From positions 13,960 through 77,959 of the forward strand of contig DAOUMV010000006.1 in assembly GCA_034408935.1 (NCBI GenBank): DNA of 64,000 nucleotides. The letters run 5' to 3'. The DNA comes from DAOUMF01 sp034408935. GTDB lineage: Bacteria; Chloroflexota; Dehalococcoidia; SM23-28-2; RBG-16-64-32. The notes beneath the pieces are model-generated. The model was not told where the DNA came from. It did no database searches and saw only the letters and a list, made by a program, of their open reading frames with translations. The first letter of the stretch is position 1, and each line of letters opens with the position of its first letter. This document shows, one piece after another, positions 27,167-36,552 of the stretch. A program made the translations under genes and the position numbers.

Positions 27167-29584
27167 ATGAGCACAGACGCTCGTAGCCCAAGGGTGCATC
27201 TGGGCCTGCACGCCTGCCAAAGCCCAAGCGCCAACCGCTACCGTGGTATTGCGCGCTATGTCCAAGACCACGCCCTGCATCTCCTCCAGGGTCACCGCGA
27301 ACTAATCGACGGGGTGCACATCCACCGCGGATTGCCCATTCCTCGACTGCTAGCGAGCTTCTGCGGATATGGCCTATTGCGTGAGCACCCTTCAGATGGT
27401 GAGCAAGCGTTTGGCGGTGACACAGCGGGTGACATCTATCACATAATGTCCCCCTTTGAACTCGGCGTCCCCCTTCACCGTCTAATCCCACCCCCGTTCA
27501 TGCGTGTCGGGGCCAAGCTCGTTGTCACGCTCTACGATCTCATCCCTATGGTCTATCCGCAGGCATACCTCCATGATCCGGGGATCCGGCTGCCCTACCT
27601 GCAAAGGCTCAAGCTCGTCCAGGAGGCAGATCACGTGCTGGCCATCTCCAGGACCACTCGGGATGATGCTGTGCGCTTGCTTGGAGTGGACCCAGAGCGG
27701 ATCACCGTCATTTATGGGGGCGTTACGGAACACTTCTGCGAGCCAGACGTGCCACGCGAGGTGGTCCGCCGACGAGTGATGGAGCGCCTGCCGGACATAC
27801 TGGGCCCATACATCCTGTACATGGGCGGAATTGACTTTCGAAAGAACATGGAGGGTGCCATTGCCGCGTATGGACACCTGCCCCAGCGGCTCCGGAACAC
27901 CTATCAGTTGGTTCTGTTGGCCCATATGCTCGAGTCGGAGAAAGAGGCGTTGGCGGAACACGCGCGGGCGTGCGGTGCAGATGCAGGCCTCGTCCTTCCG
28001 GGGTTCACAGCCGACGACCTGTTGAGGGACTTGTATCAAGCATGCGACTTGTTTGCTTTCCCTTCTCTGTACGAAGGGCTTGGCCTCCCGATCCTCGAAG
28101 CGATGCGTTGCGGAGCTCCCGTAGTCGCGAGCGACCGGTCATCCATGAAGGAGCTGGTCGAAATAGATCACGCGCGGTTCGACCCTGAAGACCCCGCTGA
28201 CGCTGCGAGGGTGATGGAGAGCGTGCTGGGTAATGAGACCCTACGGCAGGAGCTAGTAGACTACGGCCGCCGGCGGTCACGCCAGTTCACCTGGGAGCGG
28301 GTTGCTCAGGCAACGGCTGAGTGTTATCAGGCAGTGGCACCGCCAAATGTGCAGCGGCGCAACTGTGCCGCAGCACGGCAGAAGCTTGTCGCTTTCTGCA
28401 CGCCCTTTCCGCCGGAGCAGAGCGGCGTGGCTGACTATAGCAAGCGATTCCTGGAGACCCTAGTGGCCCATCATCCACTAAGAGCAGACATAGTGGTTAA
28501 GGGTGAGCCGGGGTCTTACGTGCGCCAGGGCCACCCGGCTATCGAGCTCATTTCGGTTCCCCAGTTCCGATGGCTAGCGGAGCACGGACACTACGACAGC
28601 ATCATCTACTGCATGGGCAACAGCACCTTCCACGATTACGTCTACGAGTTGCTGAAGGAGCACCCCGGCATCGTCTGGCTGCATGACGTCCGGCTAACGT
28701 ACTTTTACCACTGGTACTACAGCCAGTTGGGTCGCGACCTTAGCACCCTGCCGGAAGAGCTCTTGCCCTGGGCCCGCCGCTACCCTGATTACGAAGACGC
28801 CCTTCTCGTGCGCGACGTCCTCACCCAAGACGAGCACGGAATCTATTTGGCAGGGGAAGTCGCCAGCTACGCTCAGAAGATCGTAGTCAACTCACGATTC
28901 TCCAAAGAACTTGTTGAGCTCGAGACCTGTGGACACGTGCCGGTCGTGGCCATTCCTCTTGCCGCGCTGCCGGCAAGGCCGGCGTCTTTTCCTGAGGGCT
29001 GGCCTCAGCTTGCGGCCAAGTACGGCCTGGACCACCGCGCCACAGTCCTAGTGTCCGTCGGCATCCTCGGTCCCACTAAGTGTCCAGAAGTCACCATCGA
29101 CGGATTCGCGGCCGTGGCTGCAGAGGCTGGCAACACGGTCCTTGCTTTCATTGGGCCCGCTGATCCGACCTATCGAGGGGAGTTGGAGCGCAGGATTTCC
29201 GAGTACGGGATCGAGGACCGGGTACGGTTCACAGGGTACGTGGACGACGCCGAACTCGATAGCTGGCTGGCTGCGGCCCGCTGCGCGATGCAGCTCCGTT
29301 TTCCAAGCAACGGCGAGTCCTCAGCGGCAGTGCTGCGCTGTCTTGCCGCTGGCTTGCCCACGATCGTGACGGATCATGGCCCGCTCCGGGAGCTGCCCGA
29401 CGACGCCGTTGCCAAGGTGCCGACCCCGGTCGAACCATCTGCCCTGCGGAAGGCCATCCTCCAGCTTCTGAGCGATGACAATGCCTGCGAGAGATTGCAC
29501 CGCGGGGCTCTGCACTATGTACAACAGGTCTCATTCGAAGCAGTCACTGATCAGTTCTGCTCCGAGATGCTCTGCTTACCCTAG
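27167..29584 (+). CDS. Double-domain GT4 glycosyltransferase (copy 2)
   Basis: 805 residues, exactly the length of copy 1 at 14547-16964 and clearly homologous along the whole chain. First domain: DLIPMVYPQAYL, ITVIYGGVTEHF, PSLYEGLGLPILEAMRCG with E-x7-E. Second domain: VAFCTPFPPEQSGVADYSKR, IIYCMGNSTFHDYVYE, PSNGESSAAVLRCLAAGLP, again with Arg in place of the second Glu. Copies diverge most in the first 120 residues. It lies downstream of a methyltransferase-like gene, as copy 1 does, but on the other strand. Probably adds two sugars to the lipid-linked glycan. Confidence 0.9.
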   Translation: MSTDARSPRVHLGLHACQSPSANRYRGIARYVQDHALHLLQGHRELIDGVHIHRGLPIPRLLASFCGYGLLREHPSDGEQAFGGDTAGDIYHIMSPFELGVPLHRLIPPPFMRVGAKLVVTLYDLIPMVYPQAYLHDPGIRLPYLQRLKLVQEADHVLAISRTTRDDAVRLLGVDPERITVIYGGVTEHFCEPDVPREVVRRRVMERLPDILGPYILYMGGIDFRKNMEGAIAAYGHLPQRLRNTYQLVLLAHMLESEKEALAEHARACGADAGLVLPGFTADDLLRDLYQACDLFAFPSLYEGLGLPILEAMRCGAPVVASDRSSMKELVEIDHARFDPEDPADAARVMESVLGNETLRQELVDYGRRRSRQFTWERVAQATAECYQAVAPPNVQRRNCAAARQKLVAFCTPFPPEQSGVADYSKRFLETLVAHHPLRADIVVKGEPGSYVRQGHPAIELISVPQFRWLAEHGHYDSIIYCMGNSTFHDYVYELLKEHPGIVWLHDVRLTYFYHWYYSQLGRDLSTLPEELLPWARRYPDYEDALLVRDVLTQDEHGIYLAGEVASYAQKIVVNSRFSKELVELETCGHVPVVAIPLAALPARPASFPEGWPQLAAKYGLDHRATVLVSVGILGPTKCPEVTIDGFAAVAAEAGNTVLAFIGPADPTYRGELERRISEYGIEDRVRFTGYVDDAELDSWLAAARCAMQLRFPSNGESSAAVLRCLAAGLPTIVTDHGPLRELPDDAVAKVPTPVEPSALRKAILQLLSDDNACERLHRGALHYVQQVSFEAVTDQFCSEMLCLP

Positions 29585-29753
29585 AGACGCGGCTCCTGCG
29601 GGGCTGCTTTCTGTTCGCGGCTACGGACCAAACCCTGGATCCGCAGCACGACACCGATAGGTTTCGCTCAGCGGCTTCCTTGACCCCTCATGGTGAGCGC
29701 GGTGCGCAGCGATAGCGTCAGCCATCCCGGAGGACTGCGCCAGCGCTGCCAAA

Positions 29754-31625
29754 TCACCGAGGTTCGCGCTTCTCAGGAGGCGATCCCCAGACTGTTGGTC
29801 GCAGAGATTGCCCTCGCCAGGGCAGAAGGAACGCAAGGAGAGCTGTGCCGCCTACCCACAGCAGGCTCTTGGGCCATGATGGCAAGTCTTCAGCGAGGCC
29901 GCTCGGCTGCGAGATAGCAACGACGGCAATCGATTTCAGCCAGACCTCCGCTTTGCCCGTGTAGTACACTCGTGTTTCCAGTGAATAGGAGACATCAGGC
30001 GTAAAGAACGGCACTTCAACCGTCGAGTATTCGCCGCCCGCTGGCAAATCCAGCAGCCGCAGCTCCTTTGTCGCCAAGACTTCGCCGCGCGGCTGCGCAA
30101 ACACGTCTAGCGTAGCTATGTGGTCTGTTGGCTGATCTCCTCTCGCCGCAATGTTGAAACGGGCAACGTATGTCCCCGCCCTCAGCTTCTTGAACGGGCC
30201 GTAGGACAGGAAGCCGGCAGGGTCGCTGACCGGCGAGGCATAGGCCACTCTCGAAGCCTCCGAGGCATCATCCTCGCTTCCCGCGACTAGCTCCCCGACC
30301 TGTCGCGGTGTCTTCTCGGAAAAGACACGAAATCCGGTTGGGCCTTTCTCCAAGGTGGGCCAGGCGTCCTGCAGATCTCTCGCCAATGGCAGTGTCGTTC
30401 GCCCCGGGACGGTAGGGTACAGATCCCAGTGGTTGTCAACTGCTATGCCGCTCATCGTCAGCGAGAGGCCGAGCAAACCGACGAACAGCACCCTTGCCGG
30501 ACGCGATGCCTTCAGGATCAGCAATAGCGGAATCCCGACGAAGGGTACCAGGCAAACCATGAAGCGAGCCGGGAAACTGAAACCCCCCATGCCAGGGCTG
30601 ACGAGAATGATGTAACCGCCGGCAAACACCAATGCTACGCCAGCGCCCATCCGGTAGACGCGCGCAAGGACGACGAGGCCCACGATCCCGAGCCAATGTA
30701 CGGGAGCGTGTGGCAGCCAGCCGAACTCGGGGCTGAGAAAAAAGCCGAGGCCCCTCGTGTACAGGCGCGACCAGGTCCACCAGACGGCTCTCTCCCCCGG
30801 AACATGATGCAACGGTCCCGGCAGTGGGCTGCCGTACCAGGAGGTAAAGGCGACCGCGGTCACCAGAAGACTGATCGGTATCGGCGCCAGTAGCAAGAGA
30901 CGTGGCCAGGAGGCCTTCAGGCCCGACCATGAGATCTGACCGTCCAGAAGTCGGTACGCGATGCCCAGGCCAAGTCCCGCGGTGAACACGAGAAAGCGGA
31001 CATGCAGCCACGGCAGCGCGGCGGCCGCCAGCGCAGCGAAGAAGAGGTCGCGCCTGGAGGAGCCTTTGGCAAGAACCACTCGAGCGCCGTAGACCAGGAG
31101 GAGTGCCGCTGGGATCTCTGGGTAGATTTGATTTGAGAACGCAAGCAAGGGCAGGGAGAAGACGACAGCAGCCCATACCGGCCACAGGAATCTAGGTCCG
31201 GCAATGTTTGAGTCTTGGAGCAAGCGAAAGATCTGGTAAGCCAGGAGCGCGCTTATGACGATAAACAGCACTCGTGCGGACTCAGCGGACTCATGTAAGA
31301 ATATGGCGGGAGCGATCAAGATTGGGAGCCCGATGTTGCGCTTGGAAATCCACTTGCCATTGCCTCGGTAGTCGAAGGCGTGGGGGTCAATCTCCGAGCG
31401 TGCGAAGAACCTCCCAACATCTCCCTCCTCATAGTTGTTTCGAAGGTCGATGTCATGGTCGTGGACCAGGCTGTAGGCGTAGAGCAGGTAGTGAGGCTCA
31501 TCTCCGGCAGTAGAGGGACTCATGATGAGATAGGCGCCAAGGTAGACGACGAAAGCGATTATGAGTGGTAGAAATGCGAGGATTATGTTCGAGGGACGGC
31601 CAGCGCTGAGAGCGAAACCACTCAT
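29754..31625 (-). CDS. Polytopic membrane protein, GT-C glycosyltransferase-like
   Basis: 623 residues. About 10-11 membrane helices are visible from residue 12 to about 420, then a beta-rich extracytoplasmic domain (YVARFNIAARGDQPTDHIAT, STVEVPFFTPDVSYSLETR) and a final helix at about 593-608. After the first helix lies AGDEPHYLLYAYSLVHDHDI, with the acidic pair expected at the active site of GT-C enzymes such as GT39/GT83. The exact family is not recognised. Next to an ABC glycan exporter, so it may decorate the exported glycan outside the membrane. The 29,585-29,753 gap shows nothing. Confidence 0.8.
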   Translation of the reverse strand: MSGFALSAGRPSNIILAFLPLIIAFVVYLGAYLIMSPSTAGDEPHYLLYAYSLVHDHDIDLRNNYEEGDVGRFFARSEIDPHAFDYRGNGKWISKRNIGLPILIAPAIFLHESAESARVLFIVISALLAYQIFRLLQDSNIAGPRFLWPVWAAVVFSLPLLAFSNQIYPEIPAALLLVYGARVVLAKGSSRRDLFFAALAAAALPWLHVRFLVFTAGLGLGIAYRLLDGQISWSGLKASWPRLLLLAPIPISLLVTAVAFTSWYGSPLPGPLHHVPGERAVWWTWSRLYTRGLGFFLSPEFGWLPHAPVHWLGIVGLVVLARVYRMGAGVALVFAGGYIILVSPGMGGFSFPARFMVCLVPFVGIPLLLILKASRPARVLFVGLLGLSLTMSGIAVDNHWDLYPTVPGRTTLPLARDLQDAWPTLEKGPTGFRVFSEKTPRQVGELVAGSEDDASEASRVAYASPVSDPAGFLSYGPFKKLRAGTYVARFNIAARGDQPTDHIATLDVFAQPRGEVLATKELRLLDLPAGGEYSTVEVPFFTPDVSYSLETRVYYTGKAEVWLKSIAVVAISQPSGLAEDLPSWPKSLLWVGGTALLAFLLPWRGQSLRPTVWGSPPEKREPR

Positions 31626-31719
31626 GCGCCGCAGCCAACGGAGCAGGATGAACCGGCCCTCAGGTTCCTGAGGCAGAGCCGTCGCTAGAGCGACCTCTTG
31701 TGCGAGTTCCGGATTGACC

Positions 31720-32484
31720 TTAGACCACCATCTCTGGTGCGTGCGTGAACGTTTCCCTGTAGCGCTGTACCACTTCTCGCGGATCGCCTTCCCCTACGAT
31801 GCGGCCGCCATCCAGCCAGATGGCGCGGTGGCAGAACTCCTCCACATCCCCTAGACCGTGCGTCACCATGACTATGGTGACGGACCTAGATTGGAATTCC
31901 CGCATCTTGGCTAAACATTTCTCCTGGAAGGGGACGTCGCCGACAGCTAGAACCTCGTCGACGAGGAGGATCTCCGGATCGCTGTGTACCGCGACGGAAA
32001 AGCCGAGGCGTATGTACATGCCGGAGGAGTAGCGCTTGACAGGGGTGTCAACGAAGTCCCACAGCTCGGCGAAAGAGATGATCTCGTCGAACCGGGCGGA
32101 GACCTCCTTTCTGGACATGCCCAGGATAGAGGCGTTAAGGAAGACGTTTTCGCGGCCGGTGAGGTCTGCGTGGAAGCCAGCGCCCAGCTCGATGAGGGGG
32201 GAAACACGCCCGCAGATCGTTATTTCGCCTTCGCTGGGTGCAGTAACACCCGCCATGAGTTTGAGGATGGTGCTCTTGCCGCTGCCGTTACGGCCGATGA
32301 TGCCCAGGGTCTCTCCTCGCTCCACGCGGAAGCTCACGTCCTGGAGGGCGTAGAAGGGCGGCGACCAGGCGCGGCCACGGAGGAGAGCAGGCACGAACTC
32401 CCGGAGAGTCTTCTCCTCCTGGATCTGGAAGCGCTTGCTTGCCTGTCTGAATTCGATGGCCGGTTCGTCAGATCCTATCAGCAA
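31720..32484 (-). CDS. wzt: Polysaccharide ABC exporter, ATP-binding subunit
   Basis: 254 residues. Powers export of the lipid-linked glycan with the adjacent permease. Seen: GIIGRNGSGKST (Walker A), LIELGAGFHADLTGRENVFLN (contact loop typical of Wzt/TagH), YSSGMYIRLGFSVAVH (signature variant), ILLVDEVLAVGD (Walker B) and VTHGL. It stops after the nucleotide-binding domain, so it lacks the O-antigen-recognition domain of long Wzt proteins and is closer to the TagH/short Wzt type. The start is TTG 32484 with GGAGG 6 bp upstream, overlapping the permease gene by 17 bp; longer starts would lie inside the permease. Confidence 0.92.
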   Translation of the reverse strand: MLIGSDEPAIEFRQASKRFQIQEEKTLREFVPALLRGRAWSPPFYALQDVSFRVERGETLGIIGRNGSGKSTILKLMAGVTAPSEGEITICGRVSPLIELGAGFHADLTGRENVFLNASILGMSRKEVSARFDEIISFAELWDFVDTPVKRYSSGMYIRLGFSVAVHSDPEILLVDEVLAVGDVPFQEKCLAKMREFQSRSVTIVMVTHGLGDVEEFCHRAIWLDGGRIVGEGDPREVVQRYRETFTHAPEMVV

Positions 32485-33319
32485 AGCCTGCCTCCATGCG
32501 CTTGAACAGGTAGTAGCCCACCAGGAAGATAAGTACCGCTCCACCCAGGCCCACAAGAAAACTCTCCACACCGAGGTTAGTCCCATCAAGCAACACCCGC
32601 CGGTAGGCGTTGACGACCCGAGAGAGGGGGTTGAGATCGAACAGGATCTTGTATCGTTCTGGCACGATGTCCACGGGGTAGAGGATGGGCGTGATGTAGA
32701 ACCAGATCATGAGGATCACTCCCACCAGGTAGCGAACGTCGTGGAAGAACAGGTTGAGGGCGGCTAAGGGGAGCGCCAGTCCCACAGTGAACAAGAGTTG
32801 CATGGCGAAGATGGCGGGCACCCAAACCAGCGTCCAAGGCGGGTATTGACTGTAGAGGATCATCAGGCCCAGCAGAATGAGCGTCCCGAGCAACAGGTCC
32901 ACGACCTTGGAGAACACCGTGGCCACGACCAGTATCTCCCTGGGGAAGTAGATCTTGGTCACCAGGCTGGCTGAGCCCGTGATGCTGTCGGTAGCTGAGG
33001 CCACGGCGCTGGAGAAGAACATCCAGGGCAGCAGGGCCACGAAGAGGAACAATGGAAATGGGTAGGGGATGACGTCCATACCAACGCGGAGGATGGTGGA
33101 GAAGACGAAGGTGAGAACTACGATCTGCATGAGGGGGTTGATGAAGATCCAGGCGTAGCCCAGGATCGACTGCTTGTACAGACTGCGGATGTTGCGTCCC
33201 GTCATGCTCCAGAGGAGCTCCCGACGCTGCCAGAGGGCGGCGAAAGAAGGCAGGAAGTCGCGGAGCCCAAATGTGGTGGCTATAGGGTGCCGTCTGGCTA
33301 TCGACAGGGTCCGATCCAT
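32468..33319 (-). CDS. wzm: Polysaccharide ABC exporter, permease subunit
   Basis: ABC2-type membrane protein of 283 residues with six membrane helices. Seen: LWSMTGRNIRSLYKQSILGY (N-terminal cytoplasmic coupling region), FINPLMQIVVLTFVFSTIL, IYFPREILVVATVFSKVVDL, LNLFFHDVRYLVGVIL, and FYITPILYPVDIVPERYK with NPLSRVVNAYRRVLLDG. This is the Wzm/TagG pattern. It forms the channel that moves the undecaprenyl-linked glycan across the membrane with the ATPase downstream. Confidence 0.94.
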   Translation of the reverse strand: MDRTLSIARRHPIATTFGLRDFLPSFAALWQRRELLWSMTGRNIRSLYKQSILGYAWIFINPLMQIVVLTFVFSTILRVGMDVIPYPFPLFLFVALLPWMFFSSAVASATDSITGSASLVTKIYFPREILVVATVFSKVVDLLLGTLILLGLMILYSQYPPWTLVWVPAIFAMQLLFTVGLALPLAALNLFFHDVRYLVGVILMIWFYITPILYPVDIVPERYKILFDLNPLSRVVNAYRRVLLDGTNLGVESFLVGLGGAVLIFLVGYYLFKRMEAGFADRI

Positions 33320-33570
33320 CGTCTATGCTGGGTCATCCGCAATTGGGCGTCGTCGATGGGCATCCGCAGCTTGTCAACGATTCTAGCAGTCAAAGCGCAA
33401 TACGGGAAGGCGGGCTACTGGCGCGGCGCGTTCCGTCGCCAGTTCACACGCGAAAGGGTAGCCACAGGTTTCCAGCACTTACCAAAATGCCGGTGGACCC
33501 GCCGGAGGCATCGCGGACTGGCCCGCACTTGGTTCGGCAGGTTGGCCCGTGCCCTAGGAGAGGCAGCGGT

Positions 33571-33789
33571 CTAGGCGCGGATTCGCGGGGTGTGCATCGC
33601 GCCGCTCGTGATCGGCTCGTCGATGTACAGGTCCCCGTTGCGGATCTTGAGGTTGAACCCGCAGCTGGGATTCGTGCAGGCCCAAGCCTTGAAGTAAATC
33701 GCGGCGCCCTGGCTCCCGAAGTCAGACAGGGGCACAAGATCCCCAATCTCGCACTTCTGACACTTGGGGAAGCTCGTCACCAGTACCAC
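33571..33789 (-). CDS. Small zinc-ribbon protein
   Basis: 72 residues. Two cysteine pairs (CQKC near residue 11 and CTNPSC near 39) are spaced like a zinc ribbon, with short beta-type segments between and after (LKIRNGDLYIDEPI). No family name can be given. Codon use resembles real genes and both pairs are intact. The 33,320-33,570 gap upstream and 33,790-33,964 gap downstream show nothing. Confidence 0.55.
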   Translation of the reverse strand: MVLVTSFPKCQKCEIGDLVPLSDFGSQGAAIYFKAWACTNPSCGFNLKIRNGDLYIDEPITSGAMHTPRIRA

Positions 33790-33964
33790 TTTACACCCCT
33801 CCCGCCTTGCGCTGTCTGTTGTCGGAGTATAGCAGGCAATCTCGTTGCCGACAAGGGCGATGACCGGACTGCCGATAGGCTTCTCGTATTCTTCGCCGCA
33901 GCACGCCGCTCATCCATCCCCTTCCGACGCCAAGGCGCTTCGACGGGGCCTGCGCTTTGCCCTG

Positions 33965-35320
33965 CTAGGCGTCCGCGCCCGCCGCCGCCCCCGAGCCCTT
34001 GCGCGCCTCCCAGGCGTCCTGCGCCCTCAGCGCCTGCCGGATACCCTGCCCAATCGCGAAGCGCAGCGGCTCCGGCGGTATGGGGACCACCCGACGGTCC
34101 ACGAAGAACAGGTCCGTGAGATCCGTCTCCTTCTCCAGAACCAGATCCCGCATCACCTGGCCGGCCATGTTCATCGGCGCTACGCCGTGCCCCACGCAGC
34201 CCAGGGAGTACGCCACCCGCTTGTTCTTCCCCAAATAGCCCATCGCCGGGAAGAAGTCCACTGGCACCGATACCGGCCCTCCCCATCGGTACTCGATACG
34301 AACATCCTTCAGCGAGGGAAAGGTCTGGCCCAGGTCCCGCTCCAGCCTGCGGTAGATGCGAGGGCTGTGGTCCCGATCCAATGGCCCACCGAAGTAGTAC
34401 TGGGCGTCGGACCCCCCGAACAGGATGCGGTTGTCCGCGGTCAGACGGTAGTAATGGATTAGGTTGCGCGCGTCCTCCAAGCCCTGGCGGCCGCGCCAGC
34501 CGATGTCGGCAAACTGCTCCTCGGACAGCGGCTCCGTGAGGACGATGTAGGTGAAGATGGGGAACTGCTTGTTGCGGAGCTGCGGAAAGCGCGTGGAGAA
34601 GGCGTTGGTGGCAAACACCACCTTCTCCGCCTCCACTAGGCCGCGGGGCGTGTCCAGATGCAGGATGGGGTCCAGGTGCGCGGCCACCACCGGCGTGCGC
34701 TCGTACACCTCCACCCCCTCCTCCTGGGCCACCCGCTTGAGGCCGCGCACGTACTTCGCCGGATTGATGAGAGCGCACTGCTCCTCCCAGCGGGCCCCCA
34801 CATACGTGGGCGAGTGCACCTCCGCCCGCACCATGTGCGCGTCGATCCACTTTAGGCCATGGATTCCCAGCTTCTCCGCCAGCTCGATCTCGTCCTGGAG
34901 TCGCTTGGCCTGCGCCGGATTGAGGGCGACCGTCAGGATGCCCGGCTTCTCGTAGTCGCAGTCGATGGCATGCGAGTCCACCATCTGGCCGATGTGGTCC
35001 ACGGCGCGGTGACCGAAGTCGTAGGCTTGCTTCGCCCTCTGCTTCCCGAAGCGCAGGGCCGTGATGGGGAGAGTGAACCCCATGAGAGTCGTGGCGAAGC
35101 CGCCATTACGGCCGCTGGCCCCGTAGCCCACCACCTTGTCTTCCAGCACGGCTACGCGCAGGGAAGGATCGGCCCGTTTCAGGTAGTACGCCGTGGACAG
35201 CCCGCAAAACCCCCCGCCGATGATGGCCACATCCACCTTGGTGGAACCGTCCAGGGGCGGACTCTCCTCATACGGCGAATGGGCCAGCCAGTAGGACTTC
35301 TCTTCGTAATCAGCAACCAT
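33965..35320 (-). CDS. FAD-dependent amine/amino-acid oxidoreductase (DAO family), copy 1
   Basis: 451 residues from ATG 35320, preceded by GGAGG. The DAO/GlpO fold oxidises an amine or amino acid using FAD. Seen: VDVAIIGGGFCGLSTAYYL (dinucleotide loop), VVGYGASGRNGGFATTLM (the GxSGRNGG motif of the PuuB/glycine oxidase group), CDYEKPGILTVA, VVFATNAFSTRFPQLR, YRWGGPVSVPVDFFPAMG and GCVGHGVAPMNMAGQ. About half identical to a second copy at 48819-50159. The start overlaps the stop of the metallophosphoesterase (TGATG), so translation is coupled. Substrate unknown. Confidence 0.9.
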   Translation of the reverse strand: MVADYEEKSYWLAHSPYEESPPLDGSTKVDVAIIGGGFCGLSTAYYLKRADPSLRVAVLEDKVVGYGASGRNGGFATTLMGFTLPITALRFGKQRAKQAYDFGHRAVDHIGQMVDSHAIDCDYEKPGILTVALNPAQAKRLQDEIELAEKLGIHGLKWIDAHMVRAEVHSPTYVGARWEEQCALINPAKYVRGLKRVAQEEGVEVYERTPVVAAHLDPILHLDTPRGLVEAEKVVFATNAFSTRFPQLRNKQFPIFTYIVLTEPLSEEQFADIGWRGRQGLEDARNLIHYYRLTADNRILFGGSDAQYYFGGPLDRDHSPRIYRRLERDLGQTFPSLKDVRIEYRWGGPVSVPVDFFPAMGYLGKNKRVAYSLGCVGHGVAPMNMAGQVMRDLVLEKETDLTDLFFVDRRVVPIPPEPLRFAIGQGIRQALRAQDAWEARKGSGAAAGADA

Positions 35321-36447
35321 CAGACGCCTCCAGAGTTGAAGCATACGCCGAGGAGAGATGCCTGTCTACGGGCTATGGCGAGGGATTCTAACCGCCCCGC
35401 GCGCGGCCGCAGGCGAGAGGCCAGCGCCGCGTAGTGACACGACTGGCTGCCGGAATCGGTGAATGTCTCGCCTGCCACTGGGACGAACACCCAATCAAAG
35501 CTCGATGGATGCAGGGTAAGCTTGAGGACGCCAAAGGTGTCGTCGTTGCGGGCTTCGCTGTTGGCGATTGGGGCTCCAGGGAATGCGTAGTGGCTCACGC
35601 CGCCGGTCCCCACGACGAACTGGCGAATGCCCCGCTCCGGGTCAGCGACTCCGTTCGGGTCCTGCGGCGCAAACCGTTCGTAATCGTGATCGTGGCCGTT
35701 GATCACCACCTCCGCGCCGTAGTCGTATAGCGCTTGCCAGATCGCCTGCACCGAAGTGGAGCTGCCGTGGAGGCCAGAGCTGAAGCGGGGATGGTGCCAG
35801 TAGGCCAGCGTGCACACCGCGGGGTGGGCGGCCAGGTCAGCGCGAAGCCACTGTTCCTGGGCTGAACCGGCCTCGCAGCCGCCGACCTCCCAACAACTGC
35901 TGTTGACAGCGATGATATGCCAAGCTCCGAGATCGTAGCTGTAGTAGCCCTTGCTTGGATCGCCTGCTACGTCCCGGAAATGGCCGAAGTAACCAGAGGC
36001 GCCCACGGTAACGTAGTCATGGTTTCCTGGCGCTGGCCTCGTTACCTGCCTGTGCCGCCCCCAAGACGCGTCGTAACAGTTGGCGAACTCGTCGGCCGTG
36101 CCTGAGTCGTAGACGTTGTCACCGGCGGTGAACACTATGCCGGGAGCGCCAGCGGAGAGGATCGCGTCGAGGAGGTCTGCCGTAGCCTCGTCACCGGTAC
36201 TGCCGCACGATGCGATGTCGCCCGCACCGACGAGAACCGGGGCGGCATCCGGTGCGGGCGACGGTTCAGTCTGCGGCGGCATAGCCGTGGGCGTAGGCGC
36301 GGGGGTCGGGGCAGCCATGGAGGATGGCTGCACAGAGGCGGAGCAGCCGCCTGGCGATCCCCCGTCCTGAACATCAGGGCTCTGGCCGTTGTTGCAGGCA
36401 AAGGTTAAGGCTATCCCGATGAGCAGCAGATACTTCGAAATCCCCAT
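35320..36447 (-). CDS. Exported metallophosphoesterase
   Basis: 375 residues. An N-terminal hydrophobic segment ends in a Cys (IGIALTFACNN), which may be a lipoprotein signal although the box is not ideal. A Pro/Thr-rich linker (PTPAPTPTAMPPQTEPSP) leads to a calcineurin-like domain: GAGDIASCG, TAGDNVYDSG, PGNHDY, YWHHPRFSSG and NGHDHDYERF, the full metal-ligand set. Family members hydrolyse phosphomonoesters or diesters outside the membrane. Its stop overlaps the flavoprotein start, yet the two functions are not obviously linked. Confidence 0.88.
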   Translation of the reverse strand: MGISKYLLLIGIALTFACNNGQSPDVQDGGSPGGCSASVQPSSMAAPTPAPTPTAMPPQTEPSPAPDAAPVLVGAGDIASCGSTGDEATADLLDAILSAGAPGIVFTAGDNVYDSGTADEFANCYDASWGRHRQVTRPAPGNHDYVTVGASGYFGHFRDVAGDPSKGYYSYDLGAWHIIAVNSSCWEVGGCEAGSAQEQWLRADLAAHPAVCTLAYWHHPRFSSGLHGSSTSVQAIWQALYDYGAEVVINGHDHDYERFAPQDPNGVADPERGIRQFVVGTGGVSHYAFPGAPIANSEARNDDTFGVLKLTLHPSSFDWVFVPVAGETFTDSGSQSCHYAALASRLRPRAGRLESLAIARRQASLLGVCFNSGGV

Positions 36448-36552
36448 CGCCTGGCATGCCCGGTCGGCTCAGAATACTCCCACTTGGTGGCTGACGGCTC
36501 CACCGACGGAAGCGCTACGGGTCAAAGGACAGGGGATGCCTCCTTATCGCCG

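Noticed and set aside
33287..33574. Plus-strand 95-codon frame between the ABC permease and the zinc-ribbon gene
   Set aside because: Arg-rich, starts inside the permease gene, no ribosome-binding site and no family likeness.
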